A stretch of 64,000 bases of DNA from Bacillota bacterium (lineage in GTDB: Bacteria; Bacillota; Clostridia; Christensenellales; JAEXRW01), in assembly GCA_023454175.1 (NCBI GenBank), contig JAEXRW010000020.1, positions 1 to 64,000 on the forward strand. The letters run 5' to 3'. Position 1 is the first letter of the stretch, and every line of letters starts with the position of its first letter. Below are positions 25,339-33,477 of the stretch, piece by piece. Below the pieces are notes generated by a model, which was given only the letters and a program-made list of their open reading frames with translations, had not been told where the DNA came from and searched no databases. The position numbers and the translations under genes are program-made.

Positions 25339-25734
25339 CTATTGTTTCAGTTGCGATAAAAACGCCTTCTCAAATTTGTCGTCGTCCTCCGCCGTCCGCA
25401 TGTGGGGGATGTGGTGGCCGTCATTTAAGATGCGGTCGATGTTTTCATGCGTGTAGATAAATCCGTCCTGGTTCAGCGCCCTCGCGCCCTTTTCCAGTGC
25501 GATGGCCGCCACCTTGTAGTCCTGTGTGATCACGAGGTCCCCGCTTTTTACGTCCCATTCCAGCGCCCTGTCCGCGCTGTCCTTCCCTTTTTCCACCGTG
25601 ACCACGTGGCTGTAGCCGTCGTTGAGTTCGTGCGCCCTGTCGATGAACATCGTCACAGGGATGTTCCGCCTTTTCGCTATTTGGAGTATGATCTCCTTCA
25701 CCGGGCATGCGTCCGCGTCCACGAGTATCTGCAT
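25339..25734 (-). CDS. YaiI/YqxD family (DUF188, UPF0178) protein
   Basis: The 131-residue product shows the family signature ILVDADACPVK at the N-terminus and GDLVITQDYKVAAIALEKGA in the middle. These acidic motifs fit a PIN-like nuclease fold, but no activity has been shown for the family. The length is normal. It lies upstream of purE on the same strand, with a hairpin and a promoter between, so it is transcribed separately. Confidence 0.9.
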   Translation of the reverse strand: MQILVDADACPVKEIILQIAKRRNIPVTMFIDRAHELNDGYSHVVTVEKGKDSADRALEWDVKSGDLVITQDYKVAAIALEKGARALNQDGFIYTHENIDRILNDGHHIPHMRTAEDDDKFEKAFLSQLKQ

Positions 25735-25799
25735 AGAATGCCTCCACTTCCATAATGCAGATATTCTTTGCCGCCCGTCGCCTGTTCATACTTGCGCGA

Positions 25800-26354
25800 T
25801 TATGGGCGCTGTAACGTCATGTCGTTCTTTCCCGCCCATTCTTCATCCAATATCGCGTAAAAATACTCGTCCACCCATTCGCCGTCTTTGCGTATGCATT
25901 TGATGCTGTGGCCTTCTCTCCTCATCCCCGTTTTCTCCATCACCCGGTACGAGGCGGTGTTGCGCGGGTCGCACGTGGCGATGATGCGGTGCAGCCCCAT
26001 CTCTTCAAATCCATACTGTATGATTCGTAATGCGACATCAGTCGCGTATCCCTGCCCGTGGTATTCCCGGTTGAATACCCACCCGATCTCCCATGTGCCG
26101 AAGCGTCAAGGGCTTTCACCGTTCATAAAAAAGCCCTTGACCAGTACGTGGTATACCATGTGCCCGATGAGTCGGTTCTCTCCCTTTAATACTACGGGGA
26201 AATTCCTCGCATCCTCGCCCATGTTTTCCTGTATGAATTTCCGTGCGTCGGCTTCGGTGAAAAGGCTTTCCGGCAGGCGCCGCACCACCTCCGGGTCCGA
26301 CATGTATGCATATACGCCCTTCCAGTCGTCCGCGTGGAATCTGCGGATGATCAA
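25800..26354 (-). pseudogene. RimJ-type GNAT acetyltransferase interrupted by an in-frame TGA
   Basis: One reading frame of 185 codons codes for a full GNAT. It starts MIIRRFHADDW, has LIGHMVYHV, then after the TGA at 26106-26108 resumes with FGTWEIGWVFN, YHGQGYATDVALR and the C-terminal CDPRNTASYRVMEKTGM. The stop lies in an arm of a perfect 12-bp inverted repeat (26105-26116 and 26130-26141), which replaces the short loop expected between these strands. Product truncation would remove the acetyl-CoA site. A functional stop readthrough cannot be excluded but is unlikely. Confidence 0.8.
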
Positions 26355-26424
26355 CCGTTCCGTCGTAAGGCAAGTGAATGTCTTGATGCTGTATCCCCTT
26401 CAAATGAATGTATCTGTTATTCTC

Positions 26425-27762
26425 TTATAATCGTTCCAGTTTCGTCAGGTCGGTGACCAGCCCGTTCGGGATCTCTTCCAGTACCTTCGTAATGGTATTG
26501 TACCGTTGCATGGTGATGGTTTTGATCTCTTTGTCCGCCGCTGAAAAGTAGATCCAGTCCCCGATGGTCACGGGGCCCTGGGCACTGCGGTCACAGAAAA
26601 GGATATCTTCGCTCCCGTCCAGCCTGCACCGGTGGGACCGCAGGATATAGTGGTAATCGTTGGAGTTCATATACTGCTCTTCTTCGGCCAGCCGTACAAA
26701 GCTGCCGTAATAGATGTACCCGCCAGGCAGGTCCACGTCCCACAGCTCGCCCTGGCATGTGTTCCCATCCCATACGGTTTCCACTCCTTTGGCAATATCC
26801 GGTTTCACTTTGAATAGCATTTTCCGCTTGTTCTTGGATTGTCCGGTGAAATACACCCATCCACCCTGGGTGCCGATGACTTTCATATCCCCCGATGCGT
26901 TGTGCACCTTGTCCGTGTCGTACAGCAGCGTCTTGTTTCCGCTTACCAGTTCCAGCGCCCATAACTGCATGCGGTAATAACCGATGCGGTTGGTGAAGAC
27001 CAGGTAATTGCCGCATTGCAGCAGGTCGCTGTATAGCAGCTGCCCTTTGGCCAGGGTCTTTTCCTTTTTCCCGTCCGGCAGCGCCCGCACCAGCATCTGG
27101 TGGTACTTCTTCCCCGGCACGTCCGCCACCGAATAAATGTAATACAGGTATCCGTCTATTCTGAATATATTATTCGCGATCCATTTTGCGGTGAGCCCTG
27201 TTCCATTTCCGGTGATATTGGACCATTGCCGTTCTTTCTCTTCTGCCAGTTCCATGTCCTGCAGTGGATCCAGCGGAGTGAAGTAGAGTTCATTCTCACA
27301 CGTTCGCAGCAGGCCGTCGGCGTACCGTTTGACTTCTGTGATGCTCCCGTCCTGCCTGATCTCGTGCAGGATGGTTTCCCTTTGGTTATCGTCCTTCCGT
27401 TTTTGCCCGGTGGCATAGAGTCGTTCGCCGGCTATGAAAAAGCCTGTCACGCCTTCCCCCGGTAAAAGCGGCTCCGCGCCGCTCCCGTCTTCGTGCATCC
27501 TGTATAATGGGGAACCGTCGCTTATGTCTGTAGCGGGTATGTAATAGACATACTTCCCATACCGCATGAAGCAGTTGTTCCCCTCGGGCGTGCTGTATTC
27601 CGGCGGAGGGGATAAGGGCGCCGTTACAGACGGCTCGGCCTGGATGGCGCTCTGGACGGCCGGGGCAGGGCTCTTTGGGTCCCCCGTTCCGCCGCATCCG
27701 GCCAGGAGCGTGCTGCAAAGGAGCAATATTGCAATGGATATGGAATGTACTCGTCTGTTCAT
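26425..27762 (-). CDS. DUF5050-like beta-propeller lipoprotein
   Basis: The 445-residue surface lipoprotein has the lipobox LLAGC with Cys23. A Pro/Ala-rich linker follows, then a repeated beta-propeller-like region of segments such as YVYYIPATDISDGSPLYRMHE and WVYFTGQ. This is typical of DUF5050-type proteins, whose function is unknown. The start at ATG 27762 has GGAGGG six bases upstream; the open frame extends to 27834. It resembles the frameshifted lipoprotein at 18279-19155. Confidence 0.8.
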   Translation of the reverse strand: MNRRVHSISIAILLLCSTLLAGCGGTGDPKSPAPAVQSAIQAEPSVTAPLSPPPEYSTPEGNNCFMRYGKYVYYIPATDISDGSPLYRMHEDGSGAEPLLPGEGVTGFFIAGERLYATGQKRKDDNQRETILHEIRQDGSITEVKRYADGLLRTCENELYFTPLDPLQDMELAEEKERQWSNITGNGTGLTAKWIANNIFRIDGYLYYIYSVADVPGKKYHQMLVRALPDGKKEKTLAKGQLLYSDLLQCGNYLVFTNRIGYYRMQLWALELVSGNKTLLYDTDKVHNASGDMKVIGTQGGWVYFTGQSKNKRKMLFKVKPDIAKGVETVWDGNTCQGELWDVDLPGGYIYYGSFVRLAEEEQYMNSNDYHYILRSHRCRLDGSEDILFCDRSAQGPVTIGDWIYFSAADKEIKTITMQRYNTITKVLEEIPNGLVTDLTKLERL

Positions 27763-27856
27763 AAACGTCCCTCCCGGGGATCGTATTCCCTTGGTTTGAC
27801 GCTTATAGGTTGGCACTTGTTCCCTTATCTTCAAATATAATATTTCCTGATTGGTC

Positions 27857-28792
27857 TTACTTGCCGTTCTGGATCAGTTCCAGTACAGCTTCACGCCCCG
27901 GCATCGCGGGGACCCCGCCCTTTTTCGTCGCGCACAGGGCCCCCGTCGCGCAGGCGAATCGGGTCACTTCCCCGGTCGGTTTGTCCTCGTGCAGCAGCAT
28001 GTACAGTGCCGCGCCCGTGAACGCGTCCCCGCACCCGGTGGTATCCACCGCTTGAACGTTGTAGGACGGTACATAGCCGGTGTTATGGGCATCGCTGAAG
28101 TACGCGCCCTTTGCCCCCATCGTCACGAAGACCGTCTCCGGCCCCATGCCGTGCAGCAGCGCTGTACCTTCGGGGATATCTGTAACGCCCGTCAGCATCG
28201 CCAGCTCTTCTTCCGAGAGTTTGATGATGTCGGCATAGGCTGCGCCTTTTTTCATCCATTCGATGGCTTCCGCCTCGCTTTCCCACAGGGGCGGCCGGTA
28301 ATTCGGGTCATAGGAGATGGTCACGCCTTTGGATTTGGCGTATTCCACGCAATGGAATGTCGTATCCCGCGCTGGCTGGTCGGTCAGCGAAAGCGAGCCG
28401 AAATGGAAGACCTTTGCCTGGTCGATGATGGAGAAGTCGATATCCTTCACCTGTAATAGGATATCCGCCCCCGGCTTGCGTACGAAAGAGAAGTTGCGCT
28501 CCCCGTTTTCCGCCAGGTGTACGAATGCCAGCGTCGTGGGCGCCTCCCTGGTCCTGCAGATGCCCGATGTGTCCACGCCGATCCCGTTCAATGTGGAGGT
28601 GAGGAATTGGCCGAACTGGTCCAGCCCCACCTTGCCGATAAAAGCTGTCTTCGCCCCCATTGCGGCCAGCGCCGCCAGGCAGTTGGGCGGCGCCCCGCCC
28701 GGGTTCATCTCAAAGGCCGGGTTCCCGTTGTCCCCTTTGCCCGATGGCGTGAAATCGATGAGCAGTTCCCCCATGGCCACAACATCAAACAT
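27857..28792 (-). CDS. PfkB-family sugar kinase, probable fructokinase
   Basis: The 311-residue ribokinase-fold enzyme opens with VVAMGELLIDFTPSG and GGAPPNCLAALAAMG and carries the catalytic DTTGCGDAFTGA anion hole with the base Asp. The overall pattern (GELLIDF, PNYRPPLW) is nearest to ScrK-type fructokinases. No sugar transporter or sucrose hydrolase adjoins, so the substrate rests on similarity alone. The gene is monocistronic. Confidence 0.88.
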   Translation of the reverse strand: MFDVVAMGELLIDFTPSGKGDNGNPAFEMNPGGAPPNCLAALAAMGAKTAFIGKVGLDQFGQFLTSTLNGIGVDTSGICRTREAPTTLAFVHLAENGERNFSFVRKPGADILLQVKDIDFSIIDQAKVFHFGSLSLTDQPARDTTFHCVEYAKSKGVTISYDPNYRPPLWESEAEAIEWMKKGAAYADIIKLSEEELAMLTGVTDIPEGTALLHGMGPETVFVTMGAKGAYFSDAHNTGYVPSYNVQAVDTTGCGDAFTGAALYMLLHEDKPTGEVTRFACATGALCATKKGGVPAMPGREAVLELIQNGK

Positions 28793-28835
28793 ATCGAATA
28801 CTTCCTTTCATCAGTAATTCTTCCCGCATACTTAG

Positions 28836-29060
28836 CCTTCTCCTCCAAAGGGATGGTGACGCAGAAGGCAAGAATGTCATCTTCCCTGGGATGGTGGCGC
28901 CTATGACTCGCATAAGCAGGTCGCATACGCCGGATGAGGTGGTAATCGTAATACGAAAGCCTTCCCCTCCCAGGGGAAGGTGGCGTTGCGGCCTCAAATG
29001 CGCCGCAAACGGCGCTATGGGCCGCATACGCCGGATGAGGTGGAGAAAATGGTATTATAG
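28836..29060. repeat. Two tandem copies of a two-hairpin repeat (CGGATGAGGTGG type)
   Basis: Each unit has a CCTTCCC/GGGAAGG-type hairpin, GTGGCG, a copy-specific inner stem and the shared end CGCATACGCCGGATGAGGTGG (at 28922 and 29022). The second unit overlaps the 3' end of the DUF559 pseudogene. Confidence 0.8.
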
Positions 29061-29409
29061 ATATCTTCGCAAACACTCTCAAATCTCTCATTGATATCCT
29101 GGTTGGTATATCTCTTCACTGCCAACCCAAGCCGTGCAGGTATTCATCGCGTATTCTGTCTTTTCCTATGTTTTCTTCGTCATAATGCTGTGAACCATCG
29201 ATCTCGATCACCAGCTTTGCACCGGCACAGTAAAAATCAACGATATGGTTTCCGATTACCTTTTGGCGGTGGAATGCTATAGGTAGTTTCTTTAAACAAT
29301 CATACCATGGCTGCCTCTCTTCCCTTGTCATACTTTTTCGTAATGCTTGAGCATTAGCAATCAGTTCCGCATGGTATATGCTCTTCATCTTGCGCATCTC
29401 ATCAGCCAC
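29015..29409 (-). pseudogene. Frameshifted DUF559 (Vsr-like) endonuclease-fold gene
   Basis: The first frame (29409-29116) encodes 97 residues of a DUF559 protein, with FHRQKVIGNHIVDFYC and LVIEIDGSQHY, the PD-(D/E)xK-like core. It then stops at GLGWQ. The expected C-terminal strand and helix (VKRYTNQDINERFESVCEDIY) continue at once in another frame and stop at 29015 inside a repeat. A one-base indel near 29120 explains this. DUF559 proteins resemble very-short-patch repair nucleases, but their role is unknown. Repeats of the same superfamily flank the gene on both sides. Confidence 0.8.
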
Positions 29410-29449
29410 CTGTCGTTAAGTTTTAACGCATAGTACATACTTTGCGAAG

Positions 29450-29530
29450 CCTTCCCCCCCTCGGGATTGTGATGTGTAATGCAAGGATTGGTCCCTGGGA
29501 TGGTGGAACTGGGCGGTATGGGGCCGCTTG
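29450..29530. repeat. Degenerate two-hairpin repeat right of the DUF559 gene
   Basis: GCCTTCCCCCCTCGGGATTG ... TCCCTGGGATGGTGGAAC matches the conserved parts of the repeat left of the gene, with decay. Confidence 0.5.
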
Positions 29531-29741
29531 AACCGTGCTGTGCTTATGCCAGTGCAAAGTGTAGGACCCAGTAGTACCTCCCATTGTCACGGTTCAGTCA
29601 TGTAAAAGGCCATAAGCTGGTCCCGCTTGGATTTTTCTCCTGTATTATAACATTTTCCGTGAATACGGGTAGTGCACATCCCCAAAGGATGGAGCGTAAC
29701 CGGAAATGTTTCATCCAAAAATGGTTATGCGAAAATTATTA

Positions 29742-29786
29742 TTGCATATGCAACTATATTATGGTATGATAATGTTGCATTTGCAA
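29742..29786 (+). promoter_or_regulatory. MarR-GNAT promoter with two palindromic operators
   Basis: -35 TTGCAT (29742-29747) and -10 TATGAT (29765-29770), spacer 17 bp. TTGCATATGCAA (29742-29753) covers the -35 and TTGCATTTGCAA (29775-29786) covers the start of transcription. Paired TTGCA-n2-TGCAA palindromes suit a MarR dimer, which suggests autorepression. Confidence 0.8.
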
Positions 29787-29808
29787 TATTAAGGAGTAGG
29801 GTGGTCCC

Positions 29809-30285
29809 ATGAAAGAGATCTTGAGGGAAGTCGGGATGATCGCGCGTTGCTTCGAATCGATCAGCAATATTGAGTTTAAGGAATATGATCTTGCAAAAGG
29901 GCAATATCTGTATCTGGTCCGGATATGTGAAAATCCCGGCATTATCCAGGAACGCGTGGCGGAATTATTGAAGGTGGACAGGACCACAGCCTCCCGTGCG
30001 ATCAAAAACCTCGTATCCAATGGATTCATTCAGAAAACAGGAGACAGTGTCAATAAGAAAATATGGAGGCTCTTTGCCACCGAAAAAGGTACGCGTATTC
30101 ATGCCTTTCTCCAAAAGGAGGAGGAATACTCCGACGAGACAGCGCTGAGTGGGTTTGCTGCTGAAGAAAAGAACGTCGTTTTGCGATTGCTTCGCAGGAT
30201 GCGTATGAATATTGAGGCGGATTGGGATCTGGTGAAAAGAGGCGGCAAACGCAGATATCTCGCTGATAAGGGTACGGGTTACTGA
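29809..30285 (+). CDS. MarR-family transcriptional regulator
   Basis: The 158-residue winged-helix regulator has dimerisation helices at both ends. The DNA-binding part spans about residues 45-105, with QERVAELLKVDRTTASRAIKNLVSNGFIQK as recognition helix and NKKIWRLFATEKG as wing. AAGGAG lies upstream. Two palindromes overlap its own promoter, so it is probably autoregulated and controls the GNAT gene that follows 22 bp later. Its ligand is unknown. Confidence 0.92.
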   Translation: MKEILREVGMIARCFESISNIEFKEYDLAKGQYLYLVRICENPGIIQERVAELLKVDRTTASRAIKNLVSNGFIQKTGDSVNKKIWRLFATEKGTRIHAFLQKEEEYSDETALSGFAAEEKNVVLRLLRRMRMNIEADWDLVKRGGKRRYLADKGTGY

Positions 30286-30307
30286 TACGAAAGGAAAAGG
30301 ATTTTTC

Positions 30308-30769
30308 ATGGAACCGATCGATCTTGTGGAATTTGAGGATAGCTATCATGTCGATTTCAAACGGCTCTCGTATGAATGGCTGGAGAAATATGTGCTGGTC
30401 GAACCCGAGGATGAAAGGATCCTGAATAATCCGAGGGAGGCCGTTCTGGATAAAGGCGGGCGCATTTTCTTTGCCCGGCATGGTGCAGATATAATTGGGA
30501 CGGTATCACTGATCAAAGTGGATGATACGACATTTGAACTGGCAAAGCTTGCAGTGACCGGGGATTATCAGGGGCTGGGCATCGGGCGCAGGCTCATGGA
30601 GCATGGTCTGTATGTCGCCCGAAAGGAAAAAGCGGAAAGATTGATTCTATATACCAATAGAAGGCTCTCGTCGGCCATTGCCTTATACAGGAAACTCGGC
30701 TTTGTCGAAGTGCCCCTTTCAAACAGCAAATACGTTGAATCCGACATGAAAATGGAGTTATGTCTGTGA
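30308..30769 (+). CDS. GNAT acetyltransferase in the MarR operon
   Basis: The 153-residue GNAT carries the acetyl-CoA loop DYQGLGIGRRLMEHGL and ends with the strand LYRKLGFVEVP. It follows marR by 22 bp on the same strand. MarR-GNAT pairs occur also as fused proteins in other bacteria. The substrate is unknown; small-molecule detoxification is plausible. Confidence 0.88.
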   Translation: MEPIDLVEFEDSYHVDFKRLSYEWLEKYVLVEPEDERILNNPREAVLDKGGRIFFARHGADIIGTVSLIKVDDTTFELAKLAVTGDYQGLGIGRRLMEHGLYVARKEKAERLILYTNRRLSSAIALYRKLGFVEVPLSNSKYVESDMKMELCL

Positions 30770-30916
30770 TGTCAGGCCGCTCCGGTTCTTCCCGCTTACG
30801 TGAAATAGGTCGGCGCTGCCCCATGTCTGTCGCGTTAAAATGGAGTTCAGACTGCCTGCCTTGCACGTATCCCTTTTCCTGGATGATACAATATTACCGG
30901 CTGCGGAGAATAAGAA

Positions 30917-30934
30917 GGAGCCTGCGCCGGCTCC
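30917..30934 (-). terminator. Terminator of the methyltransferase gene
   Basis: GGAGCC, loop GGCGCA, GGCTCC, then TTCTTATT on the minus strand. Confidence 0.6.
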
Positions 30935-30945
30935 ATGTTCATGCC

Positions 30946-31578
30946 CTATTCTTTCTGCGCCGCGATGAAAAGGTTTGGCGGGGACGCATACAGGTTCTGC
31001 TTTTGGATGATCCGAAATCCTGCTTTCTCGATGGCGGATTCCAGTTGGCCCATGCTGTATTTCCGTACATACGGGATGATTCCAGTTAGGCTTGCCAGCG
31101 AGTATAATACTGTTTGGAAAGACCGCTTTTCCCCCAGGCAGTCGGTGGCGGAGATGAAGTATCCCCCGGACTTCAATAGTTCGCGAATCCGCCGCAGCAC
31201 GCTCTCGCCCTCTTTCATTCCGTGGAGGATATTGAATGCCAGCACCGCGTCAAAGGAACCCGGCTTTAATTCACTGTCGGATATTTCCCCGGTTTTGAAG
31301 GTGATGTTGTATATATTTTGCGCTTCCGCCTTGCTTCTGGCCGCTTCGATCATCTTGGGCGATATGTCTATGGCATATATTTCCCTCACATGGCCGGCCA
31401 GTTCCACCGCCGTGATCCCCGTCCCGCACGCGAAGTCCAATATCCGGTCCGTCTTTTTCAGGTATTTCCGGGTGTTGCCCACGGTATCTGCATACGCCTG
31501 CTCATACCGGCTTTTGACTGTCTCATCATACCGCGACGCCATCTTGTCCCAGAACCTGGCCTCTTTATTCATGCGCAT
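30946..31578 (-). CDS. Class I SAM-dependent methyltransferase
   Basis: The 210-residue Rossmann-fold enzyme has motif I ILDFACGTGITAVEL, motif II IYAIDISPKMIE and motif IV FDAVLAFNILHGM. The type resembles small-molecule (UbiE/arsenite-like) methyltransferases, but no acceptor-specific motif is seen. It is a single gene facing MarR-GNAT, with a terminator between. Confidence 0.85.
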   Translation of the reverse strand: MRMNKEARFWDKMASRYDETVKSRYEQAYADTVGNTRKYLKKTDRILDFACGTGITAVELAGHVREIYAIDISPKMIEAARSKAEAQNIYNITFKTGEISDSELKPGSFDAVLAFNILHGMKEGESVLRRIRELLKSGGYFISATDCLGEKRSFQTVLYSLASLTGIIPYVRKYSMGQLESAIEKAGFRIIQKQNLYASPPNLFIAAQKE

Positions 31579-31723
31579 ACCCCCTCCTGCACCTGTATTG
31601 TATCACGGTTGCTGCTTGATGGAATAGTATCCTATACAGTTACTGCTGGCTTGATGGCTGAATGAAATGTACAATGGAATAGTACCGCAGCAGAAGCTGC
31701 TTCAGGTATGGAGGGTCATCTGT

Positions 31724-32038
31724 ATGGCAAAAGTAAAAAAACACTTCATATACGTCCTGAGATTGCTCCCTTCCCTGCTGGAGCCGGGCAGGTGGACGCA
31801 GCGGGAAGAGGCCATCGTTGAAAGGCATTTTTCGCGGCTGACGGGATTGCTCTCGGAGGGCAAGCTCGTTCTGGCCGGCAAGACCGCGGGCATGGACGAA
31901 AAAACGTTCGGCATCGTGATCCTGGATGTGGATTCGGAAGACGAGGCGCGCGCGATCATGCATACCGACCCCGCCGTATCCGAAGGGGTCATGACGGCGG
32001 AATTATACCCTTACAGGATCGCCCTGATGAGGGAGTGA
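31724..32038 (+). CDS. YciI-family protein
   Basis: The 104-residue ferredoxin-like fold matches YciI in length, with KHFIYVLRLLP at the first strand, the central FSRLTGLLSEGKLVLAG and VLDVDSEDEARAIMHTDP. The conserved His-Asp pair of the family is partly present (ERHF, MHTDPA). Function is unknown in most species. The start at 31724 is supported by GGAGGG eight bases upstream. Confidence 0.85.
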   Translation: MAKVKKHFIYVLRLLPSLLEPGRWTQREEAIVERHFSRLTGLLSEGKLVLAGKTAGMDEKTFGIVILDVDSEDEARAIMHTDPAVSEGVMTAELYPYRIALMRE

Positions 32039-32116
32039 GTTCGGCTTGTCCCACTGGTTAAGCAGAGTATGCGTAAGGGCGGCCGATGATGCCGCCTTTG
32101 CTTTACTCACATATTC

Positions 32117-32285
32117 TGTTTATTTCATCAGGCGGTGGCAGGCCCCTGATGCGTCTGCACGTCCCGTGATTTTTTTATCAGCACGGGGTATGAATTGGCG
32201 AGCATGGATAAGATCGCGGAAACGGCAGATGTATCGAAGCGGACCGTCTATAACCATTTCGGCAGCAAGGAAAATCTTCGCCGTA
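32117..32285 (+). pseudogene. Fused remnant of a DUF4386 3' end and a TetR 5' end
   Basis: 32117-32172 resembles the 3' end of the DUF4386 gene at 37044 (minus sense). The rest resembles the N-terminal HTH of the TetR gene at 38414 (MDKIAETADVSKRTVYNHFG). The match ends at GCAAGGAAAATCT. In the intact cassette these two sequences are about 1.3 kb apart, so an internal deletion must have joined them. No functional protein is expected. Confidence 0.75.
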
Positions 32286-32376
32286 GGCGGCTAAAGGAGA
32301 GAACCCTGCAGGGCATTTCATTCACCCCAACCGGGTCTACTATAACTCTCAACCCCCCTTTTTACCAAATTGAATG

Positions 32377-32844
32377 TTAATCTAACTTTCTAAAAATCAA
32401 TTGAATCGTTTGATCCGCAAGGTTGGAATTCTTTGATCTTACGGTATCAAAATAGTCCTCGGCGTAATATTCCAAATCAAATTCTCTATCGACTTTTAAG
32501 CAATTTTGTTTGATATATTCAGAACAATCTTGAAACCACTTCGGTCCAAGCTCCTTTACTTGAACCGGAAAGCAATAATACTCACCTTCCATTCTGGTAA
32601 ATTTGAAATACCCATCCTCCTCAAATGAAGTTACTGGAACTAAAGGGGTATAGCTAAAGCTATCTGTTTGAAAATCAGAATCCAAAGCCATAAATCTTTC
32701 ACTTACATCAATATTTCTGATATCAGAATCTAAAACATCTAAATGAAGCTGATGAAAATCAGTTTCGTTATGATCTTTGAATAGTATTTTTGTCTTTATT
32801 CCCATGTACTTTTGTTCCTTAAGAAACACTATGGTACAATTCAT
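32377..32844 (-). CDS. AT-rich orphan protein
   Basis: The 155-residue soluble acidic protein has many aromatic residues and no signal, helix bundle or known motif. It shows repeated Asp/Tyr-rich strands (FDLEYYAEDYFDTVRS). Base composition is clearly lower in GC than its neighbours, and AT-rich non-coding DNA follows upstream, which suggests recent transfer. The gene stands alone between a pseudogene and the guaA-end copy. The ribosome site is weak. I do not recognise the family. Confidence 0.6.
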   Translation of the reverse strand: MNCTIVFLKEQKYMGIKTKILFKDHNETDFHQLHLDVLDSDIRNIDVSERFMALDSDFQTDSFSYTPLVPVTSFEEDGYFKFTRMEGEYYCFPVQVKELGPKWFQDCSEYIKQNCLKVDREFDLEYYAEDYFDTVRSKNSNLADQTIQLIFRKLD

Positions 32845-33203
32845 GCCCTATTATCCTCCCGAGCATTTTTATTGCGTATTAGACAAATATATATTCGATG
32901 TAATTGCTAATTCGCCTATATATATGATATTTATACCATTTATTATTAATTCATACAACTTTCATGTAATTATCTATTGAATAATTGCCCTTTCAGCTTT
33001 CGGGAACATGTCTATACATAAATATGAAAGGTACATTATTCTGCGATAGAATTACTTTCTATTCTATTCCTGTACTCGCTATTCCAACGTATCTGCTGAA
33101 ATTAAATTTATCAATGTACTGCATTATTTGAATCTCATGAAAAACGCCACAAGTTATTGCAGCGTTTCTTATTGGTTTTTTGTTTTATTTGCATTATTTT
33201 CTT
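32845..33203. other. AT-rich gene-free region
   Basis: No open frame or RNA was supported. Low GC continues from the orphan gene up to the guaA-end copy. Confidence 0.5.
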
Positions 33204-33279
33204 TTATTTCTTCTCAATCGTCGCTGGCAGCTTCGTCGTGATATCGTATACCACCCGGTTCACGTGCCGCACCTCGCTC
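33204..33279 (-). repeat. guaA 3'-end copy, distal (att-like)
   Basis: About 76 bp are near-identical to the end of guaA and would read EVRHVNRVVYDITTK...PATIE before a different stop. It lies 7.3 kb from the intact guaA end in the same orientation and adjoins a two-hairpin repeat. It is interpreted as an old attachment site. Confidence 0.75.
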
Positions 33280-33455
33280 CCCCGCATGGTGCCCATTTTG
33301 GGGAGCTGGCACCGTAGGTGCCTGAGGGGTTATCCCCCAAAGGGCCTACCATAACTCTCAACAATAAATTCAATACCGCAGGCATTGTTGACCTCCGCAA
33401 AGGTTCACCACGCAGGTCGTCCCCCTAATTATCAATTATCAATTCCGTTCATTCC
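33280..33455. repeat. Two-hairpin repeat and tract next to the distal guaA-end copy
   Basis: CCCCGCATGGTGCCC...GGGGAGCTGG, inner stem GGCACC/GGTGCC and CTGAGGGGTTAT, then heptamer-like AATTATCAATTATC sequence. The first 40 bp match 40385-40420, where the same guaA-like 16-mer also precedes them. Confidence 0.7.
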
Positions 33456-33477
33456 CTCGAGACCATATATTATTGAA

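Noticed and set aside
25339..25734. YaiI gene as first gene of the pur operon
   Set aside because: A hairpin and a strong separate promoter lie between it and purE.
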